From Gracilariopsis chorda (lineage: Eukaryota; Rhodophyta; Florideophyceae; Gracilariales; Gracilariaceae): 64,000 nt of DNA. This document shows positions 1-9,500 of this stretch, one piece after another. The stretch is taken from assembly GCA_003194525.1 (NCBI GenBank), contig NBIV01000008.1, positions 248,001 to 312,000 of the forward strand. Reading direction: 5' to 3'. Both the position numbers and the translations under genes were made by a program. Position 1 is the stretch's first letter. The number at the start of each line of letters is the position of its first letter. The notes below the pieces were generated by a model. That model was not told the origin of the DNA and made no database searches. It worked only from the letters and a program-made list of their open reading frames with translations.

Positions 1-908
1 GGCATACCAACGCGCTCAGGGGTCTCCTCAAATGGTCTACCCAATGCCGCTCCGGCGTTTCTGTAATTGGTTCGACCAGTCAGCTGAATCGGCCCACGTC
101 CCTTGTATCTCCGTCCATCTCCGGGATTTAGGTTGCCAAGTCTTCCCTGGTATGCGGATCCATCCGCCAACTCTTCGAAATACAGTAAACCGTTTGATTC
201 ATGACCCAGTTGCGCAACATATGCAGCTAGGCGATGACAAGTGGTGATCTCAGCGAAGTTGAGACTGTCAACAAAGTATGGGTACAAAGCACGGGCTCGG
301 GTGGATGACACATGGCGGAATAGTTGTGTGAACTGATTCAAAGATATTAAAGCTCCGCGCTGCACGTTTGGTGCTGGGAGAGTTTCTGCAACGCAGCATA
401 GAATACGTGAATTTCCTGGGCACAACCCGTTGAATGTACCACCGGTACACTTTGACCTGTCAATGCAGTGTCCACTCAGTCTATTATGTTCAGTTCGACA
501 AGTTGCCCTGCTATTCGAAATATCAGGGGCGTCCGGGAGAAAGCCGGATGTGGGTATAGCACTGGTAGTTGACGGAGGTGTGGTAGAACGAACGCAGCAC
601 TTCACATTAGTCGGTCCAGGACATAAGCCAGATAGGGTCGCAGCAGCACAACTAGCTCTCAGTTTGCACAGTCCATTGTTTTTGTCACAACCTGCACTCA
701 ACACTCCAGCAGGTGCCGGACAACAGCGAATGTTTGAGGCGCCGGGGCATAATCCGGCTATGGTTGACTGAGAGCAATGATATCTGTTCGTATCTAGGCA
801 AACGCCATCTGCTGCCCGGCAAACCTCCCATTCACCGGCTGCAGCTCTAGTTCTCACGAGCAAAACTATGAGAACGAAGACAGGGAATGTTTCACGGATC
901 ATGTTCAT
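1..908 (-). CDS. Secreted GH19 chitinase-like protein with three Cys-rich domains (3' end outside window)
   Basis: Reading leftward from the ATG at 906-908 the frame stays open to the window edge, giving 302 residues of an incomplete protein; a second ATG at 900-902 is an alternative start. Residues 1-25 look like a signal peptide (hydrophobic VFVLIVLL, then AAAG). Three similar Cys-rich units follow at about 30-63, 74-105 and 137-172, each with G-x-C, a Cys about five residues on, then GLCPG and a CC pair. From about residue 185 the sequence resembles glycoside hydrolase family 19: AYVAQLGHESNG supplies the first catalytic Glu, FEELADG lies where the second is expected, and RRYKGRGPIQLTGR is the family signature. 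It reads more like bacterial/phage-type GH19 than plant class I chitinase. Secretion and attack on chitin or a related beta-1,4 GlcNAc polymer are inferred. The C-terminal third of the catalytic domain is outside the window. Confidence 0.85.
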   Translation of the reverse strand, partial: MNMIRETFPVFVLIVLLVRTRAAAGEWEVCRAADGVCLDTNRYHCSQSTIAGLCPGASNIRCCPAPAGVLSAGCDKNNGLCKLRASCAAATLSGLCPGPTNVKCCVRSTTPPSTTSAIPTSGFLPDAPDISNSRATCRTEHNRLSGHCIDRSKCTGGTFNGLCPGNSRILCCVAETLPAPNVQRGALISLNQFTQLFRHVSSTRARALYPYFVDSLNFAEITTCHRLAAYVAQLGHESNGLLYFEELADGSAYQGRLGNLNPGDGRRYKGRGPIQLTGRTNYRNAGAALGRPFEETPERVGM

Positions 909-1744
909 GATTCAAGACGAAGCACAACTGATCTTGGAATGGTGTACCAACGGTACCAAAGGTAGTGCATGCAGGCAGAAACAGCTGGACTGGAACTCCC
1001 TGCAGTGAGCTGATAAGACAAGAGGCTGCTGCGCCCTTGTAAGGTACCGGCCCTCATGTCTGTGTTAGTTTTGGCGTTTGTCTTCATCGTTGCATATTGA
1101 CAACTCTTTCCCGATATAGAACTCCACTAGACAGGTCTTGTTGCCTCGACCATGACCTTGCATGAGTGATATACGTGGCATGCCCGCAGGTGGAGATGTT
1201 GCACTGGTGAGATAACTTTGAATCCCTTTAATTCAGGTGCACCAGGGGTACGGTTGGTGCCTACCTCTCGAGACATCGTGCCGCGGGGTAGATATGAGTG
1301 ACACAACGAGCATACAATAGCACCTCTCGATGGGAACGTTGTGAGTCTGGCACATTGAATGCAATTCCCAAACGCCTGAGTAAGGGTTATCTCTATACCG
1401 CTAGCGGTTGCTACCTTCGGTGGTCACGTTGCCGTTCTGCACAGAAGAGAAGAGCATAAACGAACATTTCAGTCTAAGGCACTCCCTCACTACGGAGTTC
1501 CGTGAAGAATAAGCATCCGTGGGCATTAGCGACTCTCAAGTCCAGTACGAGGATGAATAGTCTTCTTAAACACTAACATGCGTCCAATTTGATCTAGCAT
1601 TCAAGCAAGTATCTTCATAAACGGGTACATGTTACGAATGAAAGGCTAGTCCCACTTACACGGTAGCGATCTACCATCCACTTGGGATGGTAGATCAGGT
1701 GATGAGCTCGCCACGAAGTGCTAAAATTGCGAAAGGTGATTGTA
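909..1744. other. Intergenic, upstream of the GH19 gene
   Basis: I see no convincing gene. The stretch is the 5' flank of the leftward GH19 gene. At 944-964 it carries one occurrence of the recurring ACCAACGGTACCAAAGGT-type palindromic motif, and at 1668-1696 a perfect 12-bp hairpin with a 5-nt loop (arms GATCTACCATCC and GGATGGTAGATC). Confidence 0.6.
1668..1696. repeat. Perfect inverted repeat (12-bp stem, 5-nt loop)
   Basis: Arms at 1668-1679 and 1685-1696 are exact reverse complements separated by ACTTG. It stands alone in non-coding DNA about 60 bp from the repeat copy at 1745-2329. Function is unknown; it could be a terminal hairpin of that element or a chance palindrome. Confidence 0.6.
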
Positions 1745-2329
1745 CTCCCTCTCTTTTTACGAACACGCACACACTAATTCCTCAAACCGCGGGGGTTTGC
1801 TAAGAACCCCAGTATCCTACAATACTTACTCCTATACCGCAGCCTCGAACTACAGATCAGTAGCCGTGCTACACTCACTGGGCTACATATGATTCGAAGA
1901 AAGTATTAGGTCCCGTAGGTGTCTTCAACCGCTGAAGCGTTTCGTTTCCGACGATTATCGCCCTCTTCTCTGCTCCTTTTCATTCATCCTCTAGAGATTG
2001 TCGGTTAAGGAACACACCACGACAAGGCGCTTCGCATGTACCACGTTGGCCGCCATAGAAACCATTGACGACGTCCTTTCGCCCAATCCTCATATCATCG
2101 GCGAGATCAGACAAAAGAACCGGCCCGTAGCTTGCGCCATCATCCGACCCAAGCATAGTCTTCCGAGAAAACCCTGGAAAACCCCCGCCCAGAGGCTCCT
2201 TTAGAGCTCTTCCTCGAGGGAAAAATTCAGGGAAACGGCGGTTGGATCTTCTTCTGACAACAGGCTCGTGACCGACTGCGTACGTGCAGTTACACAGGGG
2301 CTTTTTCACGACTTTCCACCCAGGTCCGA
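1745..2329 (-). repeat. Dispersed repeat R1, copy 1 (inverted relative to copy 2 at 36 kb)
   Basis: The reverse complement of this stretch aligns by eye over its whole length with 35964-36545. Shared blocks include TAACTGCACGTACGCAGTCG, CCCTGAATTTTTCCCTCG, GGCGGCCAACGTGGTACATG and the CTTAGCAAACCCCCG block near the far end. In this copy one minus-strand frame (about 2309 to 1980) is open for over 100 codons and contains NCTYAVGH, FPEFFPRG, RIGRKDVVNGF and GGQRGTCEAPCRG. Much of this peptide is recoverable from copy 2 after a one-base shift, so the family may derive from a coding transposon segment. I do not recognise the protein. Confidence 0.8.
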
Positions 2330-2711
2330 GACCGGCAGCTCAATTATCGTATGATACCTGACAAATGCAGATTGAAGAGGAATTAATTGAGGACTAGCCC
2401 AACCTTTGTCCCCTTGCTCAGGTATCAGACTTATAACACATTTATTCACTGGGTAGAGACAGGCTAACTTTCTAGCCAAGTAGCTCTTACTGTCGGTATC
2501 GGGCTTAAGCACTGCCCTGGATCAACGCACAAGCGCAGACGACTTGAGCAACTAACCCTCTCCTTTCGCATCAAGAGGAGAATACGCCTCGTTTTGTAAC
2601 GATTCGGTCTATCAATACTGAGGGTGCCAAAAGGTAGGAAAGTAAGAAAGGGTTCAACGTACGAATGAACGATTTCCTTTCTTCTACGCTTATGTGCAAG
2701 AGGCCGCACCA

Positions 2712-2750
2712 CTCACTCTACATGATCCATTTGGTGGCATGTAGAGTGAG
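2712..2750. repeat. Perfect inverted repeat (13-bp stem, 13-nt loop)
   Basis: CTCACTCTACATG at 2712-2724 is the exact reverse complement of 2738-2750. It lies in gene-free DNA between repeats R1 and R2. It could be a small foldback element or a terminator-like hairpin; nothing in the flanks decides. Confidence 0.6.
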
Positions 2751-2837
2751 GGTTCAAGGGTTACCACTTAATCCTCTTAACCCTTACCAAACGGAGTCTA
2801 CATGGTGCTTTCCCGACGCATGTGTGTGTATGTGAAT

Positions 2838-3045
2838 ATGGGCACGTGCCTCTGATTCCTGGGCAACGCTATTAACTCTTTAGAAGTAGAAGGCTGATCA
2901 TCTATTCGGCGGCTAAGTTCCCCGAATAGACCCAATCGCATTTCCATTTGGCTTCTTCGTCCGGCGTAACTTTTAATATGTTTTGTATCCTTTTCGGAAG
3001 GTCGGCACCCTCGACGGGCGGAACTGCATGATGCCCTGAGCGACG
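2838..3045 (+). repeat. Dispersed repeat R2, copy a
   Basis: This segment aligns by eye with 3198-3415 in the same orientation, the two starts being about 360 bp apart. Shared anchors include GATTCC.GGGGCAACG, ATGTAGAAGGC.ATCATCTA, CTTTTCGGAAG and a GACGGGCGG/TGCATG.CCCTG-like end. A third partial copy is at 35205-35355. Minus-strand translation of copies a and b gives related peptides (LPRNQRHVP versus LPRNLRHCP), hinting at decayed coding DNA. No gene function is assigned. Confidence 0.7.
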
Positions 3046-3197
3046 TATGGGTGGAGCCTCCAATTAACTTACTTGTACGAGCTAGACGCTTCGCTGCCAT
3101 TTGTCCCAGAACACAAAATTTACCCATGCCCCTCCCAATCCCTTCACAGACTTGCAGTTGCTGACATCGATATGGATTAGATTGTGTTCGCCTGTTC

Positions 3198-3415
3198 ATG
3201 TGGGCAGTGTCTCAGATTCCGGGGCAACGGAATTGGCTTCTGGAATGTAGAAGGCAAATCATCTACTGACGGCGGAATTCCCATAGTAGATCCAGGCGCA
3301 TCTCTGTTTAGCGTCCTCGTCCGGCTTTTGCTCCACAATCTTTTGCAGCCTTTTCGGAAGTCGTCACATCTCGACTCGACAGATGGTACTGCGGTACTGC
3401 ATGTACCCTGGGCTG
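3198..3415 (+). repeat. Dispersed repeat R2, copy b
   Basis: Tandem partner of 2838-3045. It keeps the same internal inverted-repeat position: TCTACT...AGTAGA here against TCTATTCGG...CCGAATAGA in copy a, with one compensatory base-pair change. Otherwise it is diverged, with no intact gene. Confidence 0.7.
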
Positions 3416-4702
3416 GGCTCACCGGCACTCCTGGATGATCAGTCTCCACTCTCAGGTGATCCTTCACCGCAGCGGTATCTATCCGGCGCAAAGCTTTGCA
3501 AAGCATCGCCGTGATGGGCTACGATAACCTTGACGTCCGATTATTTTATCGGTTTATCGAAACGCTAGCAGTGCTGTTCTTTACTCAAAAGGGGGTAAGG
3601 TGCATCTGCTGGCTTTCTACGCTACGCGTGCCTTGAAACGGGAAACTGGCAACTTGCGTAGTTTCAATGATCTCATACATGTCGAGCCGACTGAACATCA
3701 GCGAGATGCTTCCAGTAATGGAGCGCTTTTCCAACCCTGCAAACATTCTGTGAGTTGGCATTTGGGTTCGCACTGTGCTGTTCGCATGTTAAAGGGTTAC
3801 CTGAAGGGTGATTAACGGACATCGCGGCAAAAGCGCGCATCTATTGTACCCTTCGTCTGTATTGCGCCAACTCTTCTCCGCTGGTTATGACCCGCAGGGA
3901 AAGGAGTCTGATACTGCGCAAGAAGGGTTTTCTTAAGGAGGAGATGTCTAACGACAACCTTCGTAATTTACGAACTTGTCAACCTTATTCTTGTTTATAG
4001 GGGTTCTTGTTTTTGTTAAGATGCCGCCGAGAGAGAATCGCGAGTCCATTTCGCTTCACTCCCCATCGGAGTGAAGACAGATACACCACGATGGTCGACT
4101 TGTGTGTAGACTACCCTTGTCAACCTTGTCTTAGCTTCTATCCGTTTCATACGATGATCAGAAAAGGGATGGTTTTTGGCGGCTCCGGTGAAAGAAGACC
4201 CAGTATGAGAACCCAGAAGGGATCGAAAACGAGGAAAGCTAGCGTCATAGATGGCTCCTCTGGACGGATTATCTCTATTCGACGCCCAGATACTGTACGA
4301 TCTGTCGCAACATCGACGGCTGTACTGTACTACTGGTAGAGGTTCACCCATTGCGAACCTTGAAACAAATCCTGTGAATGTGATTCGCCCGGGAATCATC
4401 ACTATCTTTTGAATCTTCGTATTTCCATATATTTTCAAGCCAAATCCCAAGTTCCACGTTTTTGACCCGTTCCTTTCGGTCAACCGCTCTTTGTGGAACG
4501 CAATTCGACCCCAAACAAGTTTCCGAGCAACGCACCCGCTCCCAGTCTACCCCTAGCACTCTACTAGTCTCCCGCAAAAGAATAAACCGAGTTCTATCGG
4601 AATTGCGGGTCAGAAAAGCGAAGTCTAGCCCACACGAAGTGCGAGACGCAAGGAAATAACAAGTGCGGACGTCCACAACACTGTTCAGGAACGAATCACG
4701 CG
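3416..4702. other. Gene-poor stretch before LC8
   Basis: Frames open for 100-155 codons occur on both strands between 4007 and 4680, but none has a recognisable motif or clear composition, and several would need non-ATG starts. I treat it as non-coding, containing the LC8 promoter in its right part. Confidence 0.45.
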
Positions 4703-5056
4703 ATGACTCTTGCTCCCGAAGCAGCTGGAACCGTTCGAAGCCAATCGAAAGAGGAACATTTTGCAGAACACAAGTTTGTGCCGGTTAAAAACCAGCCACG
4801 CGTCGTTATAAAGTCCGCGGATATGCCTGAGGATATGATACGAAAGGCTATTGAGTTGGCGCTAACAGCTCTTGATCGTTTCGAGCTGGAGCGCGACATG
4901 GCCAAGTTTCTGAAAAAGGAATTTGACACGCGCTACCAACCGTCCTGGCATTGCATTGTAGGTCGTCACTTTGGAAGCTACGTCACACACGAGAGCTCAG
5001 GATTCTTGTACTTCTACATCGAGAAGACGGCTGTGTTGTTGTTCCGAAGCGGATAA
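4703..5056 (+). CDS. DYNLL1: Dynein light chain LC8-type protein
   Basis: The 117-residue protein has a divergent N-terminal ~30 residues, then a full LC8 domain (89 residues is typical of the family). Landmarks are IKSADMPEDM, the helix IELALTALDRFELERDMA, KKEFDTRYQPSWHCIVGR, the FGSYVTHE strand and FYFYIEKTAVLLFRSG-like end. LC8 is a homodimeric hub that binds short TQT-type motifs in many partners and is best known as a subunit of dynein motors. Red algae have no flagella and are generally held to lack cytoplasmic dynein heavy chains, so here a dynein-independent hub role is likely (established knowledge plus inference). The ATG at 4703 starts the frame; the domain itself starts near codon 33, so the N-terminal extension could be shorter. 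No intron is visible. Confidence 0.95.
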   Translation: MTLAPEAAGTVRSQSKEEHFAEHKFVPVKNQPRVVIKSADMPEDMIRKAIELALTALDRFELERDMAKFLKKEFDTRYQPSWHCIVGRHFGSYVTHESSGFLYFYIEKTAVLLFRSG

Positions 5057-5245
5057 TTGTTTTCTTGTTCCTATCTTGTGCTACAATCTTTTCATGTATA
5101 TTAAAAACCCCGTCACCCACACCACCAGAGACGTTTATCGAAGCACTGGATTGTTGCTCAGTTCTTCCCGGACGATCGGGGTTAAGCCACCAACGCGAGC
5201 TAAGCTTAATTGCGCTTTGTGTCGACAATCGTGCTACAGTTGCCA

Positions 5246-5595
5246 ATGGATAGGCGTGTTACACTCGTTCCACGGTCTTGGACCTGCATTGTAAGTGTTG
5301 GGGGCGATATGAGAATTACCATAGACGTGCCTGTCTCCTACAAGAATAAAGTTCCCGCGCGATGTGAAGGTTTTATGGTGAGTACTGCTGTAGCACGTCT
5401 CCTCATCGCTCCACACTGGAGGCCAACATAGAGGCAGCACGGGCCAGTGCCAAGGCCGTTCGAGAGTTAGGGAGCACTGTAGCTTCTTTCGCGTACTTGC
5501 TTGTTCCTCTTTCCAATACTACTACAGGATGGTTGGTGACACTTCTATCGAAATCAGACGGCCCAGACGCAAGACGGGGCCATGAAAAAGCGTAG
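5246..5595 (+). CDS. Possible small two-exon gene, unknown product
   Basis: From the ATG at 5246 a frame runs 44 codons to ATG|GTGAGT at 5377/5378. A GT..AG segment 5378-5421 (44 nt) can be removed in phase, continuing 57 codons to TAG at 5593-5595; the downstream peptide includes EAARASAKAVRELGST. The donor is strong, but the intron would be shorter than the 80-100 nt introns elsewhere here, and no family is recognised. It may equally be non-coding. Confidence 0.25.
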
Positions 5596-6571
5596 ACGCG
5601 CAGGAAGTAGGCCTGAGTTCTTATTCGTTGTTAAGAAAAGGCATGAGTGCCCTGCGAAAGAAGCCTTCTCTTATCACTGTGCACGGCTCAGATTGTCGAA
5701 AAGTCACGCGATGCTGCACGTTGTTCGATACTCTCGTTTCACGTCGCAGAGATCGTTAACAACTCACACTTTACCAGAGGTACCTTTGGTACCAAAGGTA
5801 GTTGTGCACGATCGAATGGGCATCGAAAGCTCACGTCATAGGTGCGTGCAGGTCAAGTGTAGTGGGAGCAAAAAGGTGTGTTTTCTGAGCCTTTCTGAAT
5901 CGATTCAATAGAAATCCTCCCATCATCCATACACGTTTAAGCAATGACAAGTAGACAAGCGAAAGAAAATCAAAGGGCGCTGCTTGGTGGTTTACGTTAG
6001 TGACTTGCGGAATGAATTCAGGAAGAAGAAGTCAATGACACTGGGTTCAAAAGGCGTGAGTTTCTCTGTCACATACTGCCGGTAGTTCAGTCGAAACATG
6101 TTCGGTGTCAATGCGGCACTGGGTGCTTTGAAGAGCAATCTTTGGGAAGAAAGCGCAAGCACTTGGGAGCAATGATACCAAGGGCTATAGGTTACTGGAA
6201 TACTTGTGTCCACAACGTTGACGGCTCGCTAGGGCCACCTTAATTCAACGACGTTGGCTCGGGTATCTATCTACTGCCGAGAATGCCGCGGACGGAGGTG
6301 ACGTGCGCGGGTTACGAAAGGTACAGTACACGTGGTGAGAGCAAAGAGGCAGAGTACTGTAAGTCGCCCCGACTTACAGACGGACTGTACTCGGCAAGGA
6401 GCTGTTTCGTTTGGAATGTGGACGTCATAACGACAGCGCTCTCTCAGACCTGGCGCAGTTGCGTGCATATGGCAACCGCATCGCCCTACTCCCCACCCGT
6501 CTGCTACTTCATCATCGCGCGCTGTGCGCCTTCCGCACGCCGCTGCTTTATGCAGCCTTCGCAATTACGCC
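5596..6571. other. Intergenic, upstream of the formin gene
   Basis: 5779-5802 holds a palindromic ACCTTTGGTACCAAAGGT element. 6357-6379 is a 10-bp perfect hairpin (CTGTAAGTCG, CCC, CGACTTACAG) about 190 bp before the formin ATG. On the minus strand 6110-5995 there is a 35-codon frame from an internal ATG (MFRLNYRQYVTEKL...) that looks protein-like and could be a last exon, but I cannot build a gene around it. Confidence 0.5.
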
Positions 6572-9500
6572 ATGAAGGGCATCTTCCAGACCTTCTACAA
6601 GAAGCCCAAGGCCCACCGCAAGGTTGCCGAGCTCGTAGATGGCGTACTAATCGCCCTCTATGACCCTGACTCCTTCGAAGCCGATATGGGTGCAGCACTC
6701 CAGAAGATCTACAAGAAGTATGGAGAAACCAGGAAGGTTTTAGTCCTCGACGTCGGCGCCAACGACGGAGAGAAGTGGACCGAAGATATTCTGCCTGGCG
6801 TGCTTGCAACCACACCCGTTCACTTGGGGCCTTACTATCTTGTACCCTCCCTTTCTTCCATTTTCGAAGTTTGTGCAGACGCCCATGACTGGCTTTCAAA
6901 CGGTTTCAAATCGGGTTTGCAACACATCGTTCTCATCGTAGCCAGGAACCAGCTCTGCGAGGAGTACCGTCCCCTCACAATTATCGCACTCATTGCTTGT
7001 GCCTACATGGCCTATGTCTCACTAACGGAGAACGGCATCGCCGCCTTGGAGCACTTCAAGGAAATCGTCAAGGAGACTGGTATGTGCTCGGACCGCCAAG
7101 TGCAACAGGATATCCTCAATCCCAACTTATACCAGTATCTTCGTTACTTCACCATGCTGCGAATCAACAGGCGATTCCCGAATAACCGGCCCTTGCAAAT
7201 TGCCAAGATTCTTGTCCAGGGCTGGGTTCGCATTGATGACCAGCCGTGGAATCCCATAATCCGTATTTACCAAGCTGGCAGAAATAACGTCGCACACTGC
7301 ACTACTATAATGCAATCCACAGACGCTGGTAGCGAGGCTGCCATCGGCACTGGTTTCACTAACTTCGTACTCAATGATGAGATTATTGCAGGAGATGTAA
7401 TTATCGTGTTTGAGCATTGGGTTCCTTTGAGCGATGTCACAAAGCCGTTGTTCATCATTGCTCGCCATACTGGATTCCTCGAACCTCCCTATCATCGTGT
7501 ACCGCAGAAGGACCTCAAAGTCGCACCTGGTATCGCAAGCAAGCTGGAGTTGGATAAGGACCTGGGAGTTGACATGTTTTTCGAATCGGTCGATCCCCCG
7601 CAAGGAGTACGCAAAGACGATTTCTCTGAAGGTGCAATGATAAAGTACGCCGAAAAGTATGGAGATGCAAAGGCTGGGTTGATTGGGCATGTTGCAGACT
7701 TGTATGAAATTGTCGAAGAAATCGCTACAAACGCGCCGTCGGCTCCGCCTCCCACAATGCAGGCCATAGTCGAACCTACGTATGCGCAAGGCAACCGCAA
7801 TGTGGACTTTATGGATGAAATCCGGCAAAAGAATGCTGAGCGCGAAAAGAGAATACAAGAACAAGCCGCATTCGAAGGAAATGAATCCCAACGCAAAGCA
7901 AAGCTGCTCGAACAAGTATTTGGTTGTGAAGTTGGAGTCGAAGAAGTAGATGAATTCGTCGAAGTATTCATGCGATATAACGAGGCAACTAGTGAGCAAC
8001 ATGGGGATAAGGTTGATAGACAGAGAACAGCCGAAGAGCTACTGTCCAAAACGTTTACTGGACGTAGTCATTCAGCACACAGAGCTATGGAAGCTTCATC
8101 AGAAGAGGATGGATTTTCTGATATTGCAAAGTTCATCCATGAGGAGGAACTTGACGAAGAAGAGCTTGGTGATATCAGTCTCCTAAAAGACAAGCTCGCT
8201 CAGAAGAGAAGTTCAGATTCCGAGGACAGCGATCGCACTGAAGACAGTGAAGAAGATAGGGAAAATCGTGATGCGGATGTTCTACGGGAAGCCGTTCAGG
8301 TCCTTCTAAAAGGCGTGAAGAAGACAGGAAGAGCCGATCGTTTTCGAGCAGATGATGTTCTTAAGAACGCAGATTCTTTGAATAATGGAGATGTCAATGA
8401 GAACGAGATAATTTCGCAGATCACGGGCGCCCTTGCGGCCTTGGTTAATGAATCGCGCGCCCCGGAGAATGAAGGAAGCGGCCGAAAGTTCTTCTCTGCT
8501 CAAGAACTGGTGGACAAAGTGAAGGTAATGCGTCATGAGACTGACCCTTCAACCTCTGGCGAAGCCAGTGCCTCAGGCGTACCTCATCCTCCTCCTATCC
8601 CGGGTGCCTCCGTGGTCCATGAGCACGGAAAAGCGCCCACAGGCCCTCCTCTCCCACCAGGAATTGGTGGTGCTGCTCCATCCGGCGGAGCACCACCCCC
8701 GCCCCCGCCGCCCCCACCTCCACGTCGTCCGCTTACTCGCCCGTCAGGGGCCGCTGCACCACCCCCACCCCCACCTCCGCCTTCGCGGTCAAGACCTCCT
8801 TCCAGTTCATCTGGAGGCGCTGGACCTCCACCACCCCCACCTTTGCGGTCAAGACCTCCTTCCAGTCCATCTGGAGGTGCTGGACCACCACCCCCACCAC
8901 CTCCACCACCTCCACGTTCAAGAGTTCAGAGGCCTTCGCCTGGTGATGCGCCGCCGCCGCCACCCCCCCCTCCTCCTCCACCGGGATCTAAGAGTGCAAT
9001 TCCACCACCACCTCCTATTGGTGGTTCCAAGAAACAGGGAATTCCTCCTCTGCCGCCTCTGTTAGCTGGACTCAAGAAATCAAGTGGACCACCACCACCC
9101 CCACCACCTGTATCTGGTCTGAAGAAGGGTTCTGCCGCTCCTCTGCCACCCCCCATGCCTGGCCTAAGGAAACCTCGCGGTCCACCAAAAGCCCCACCTA
9201 AGGGGGGTCTCAAGACGCCTGCAGATTCAACCGCACCTAAGGCTCCGGTGCCTGGAAGTAGCACTCCAAAGTCGCAGGTCCAAAAACGAAACGACACCAA
9301 GCGTCTAAATTGGGCCACGATTTCGAATGTTAAAGTGAGCAAGACACTTTATGCTAAAGAAGAGTTCCAAAATATTGTGGCCTTGGATGAGGATACGGAG
9401 AAAGATCTGTTGGAGATATTCAGTAATCGACCACAACCAAGATTACAGAACGCTAATGAAGAACAGAAGACAGAGAAACAAGGCGGGTCGCATGCTGCCG

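Noticed and set aside
430-771. 113-codon plus-strand open frame
   Set aside because: It is the antisense shadow of the GH19 gene, which is open over the entire 1-908 interval and has clear domains.
3585-3815. Overlapping 60-70 codon frames
   Set aside because: Neither strand has a motif or homologous look; likely repeat debris.
7127-8002. 291-codon minus-strand frame
   Set aside because: Shadow of formin, whose PTEN-like and acidic regions explain the sense strand.
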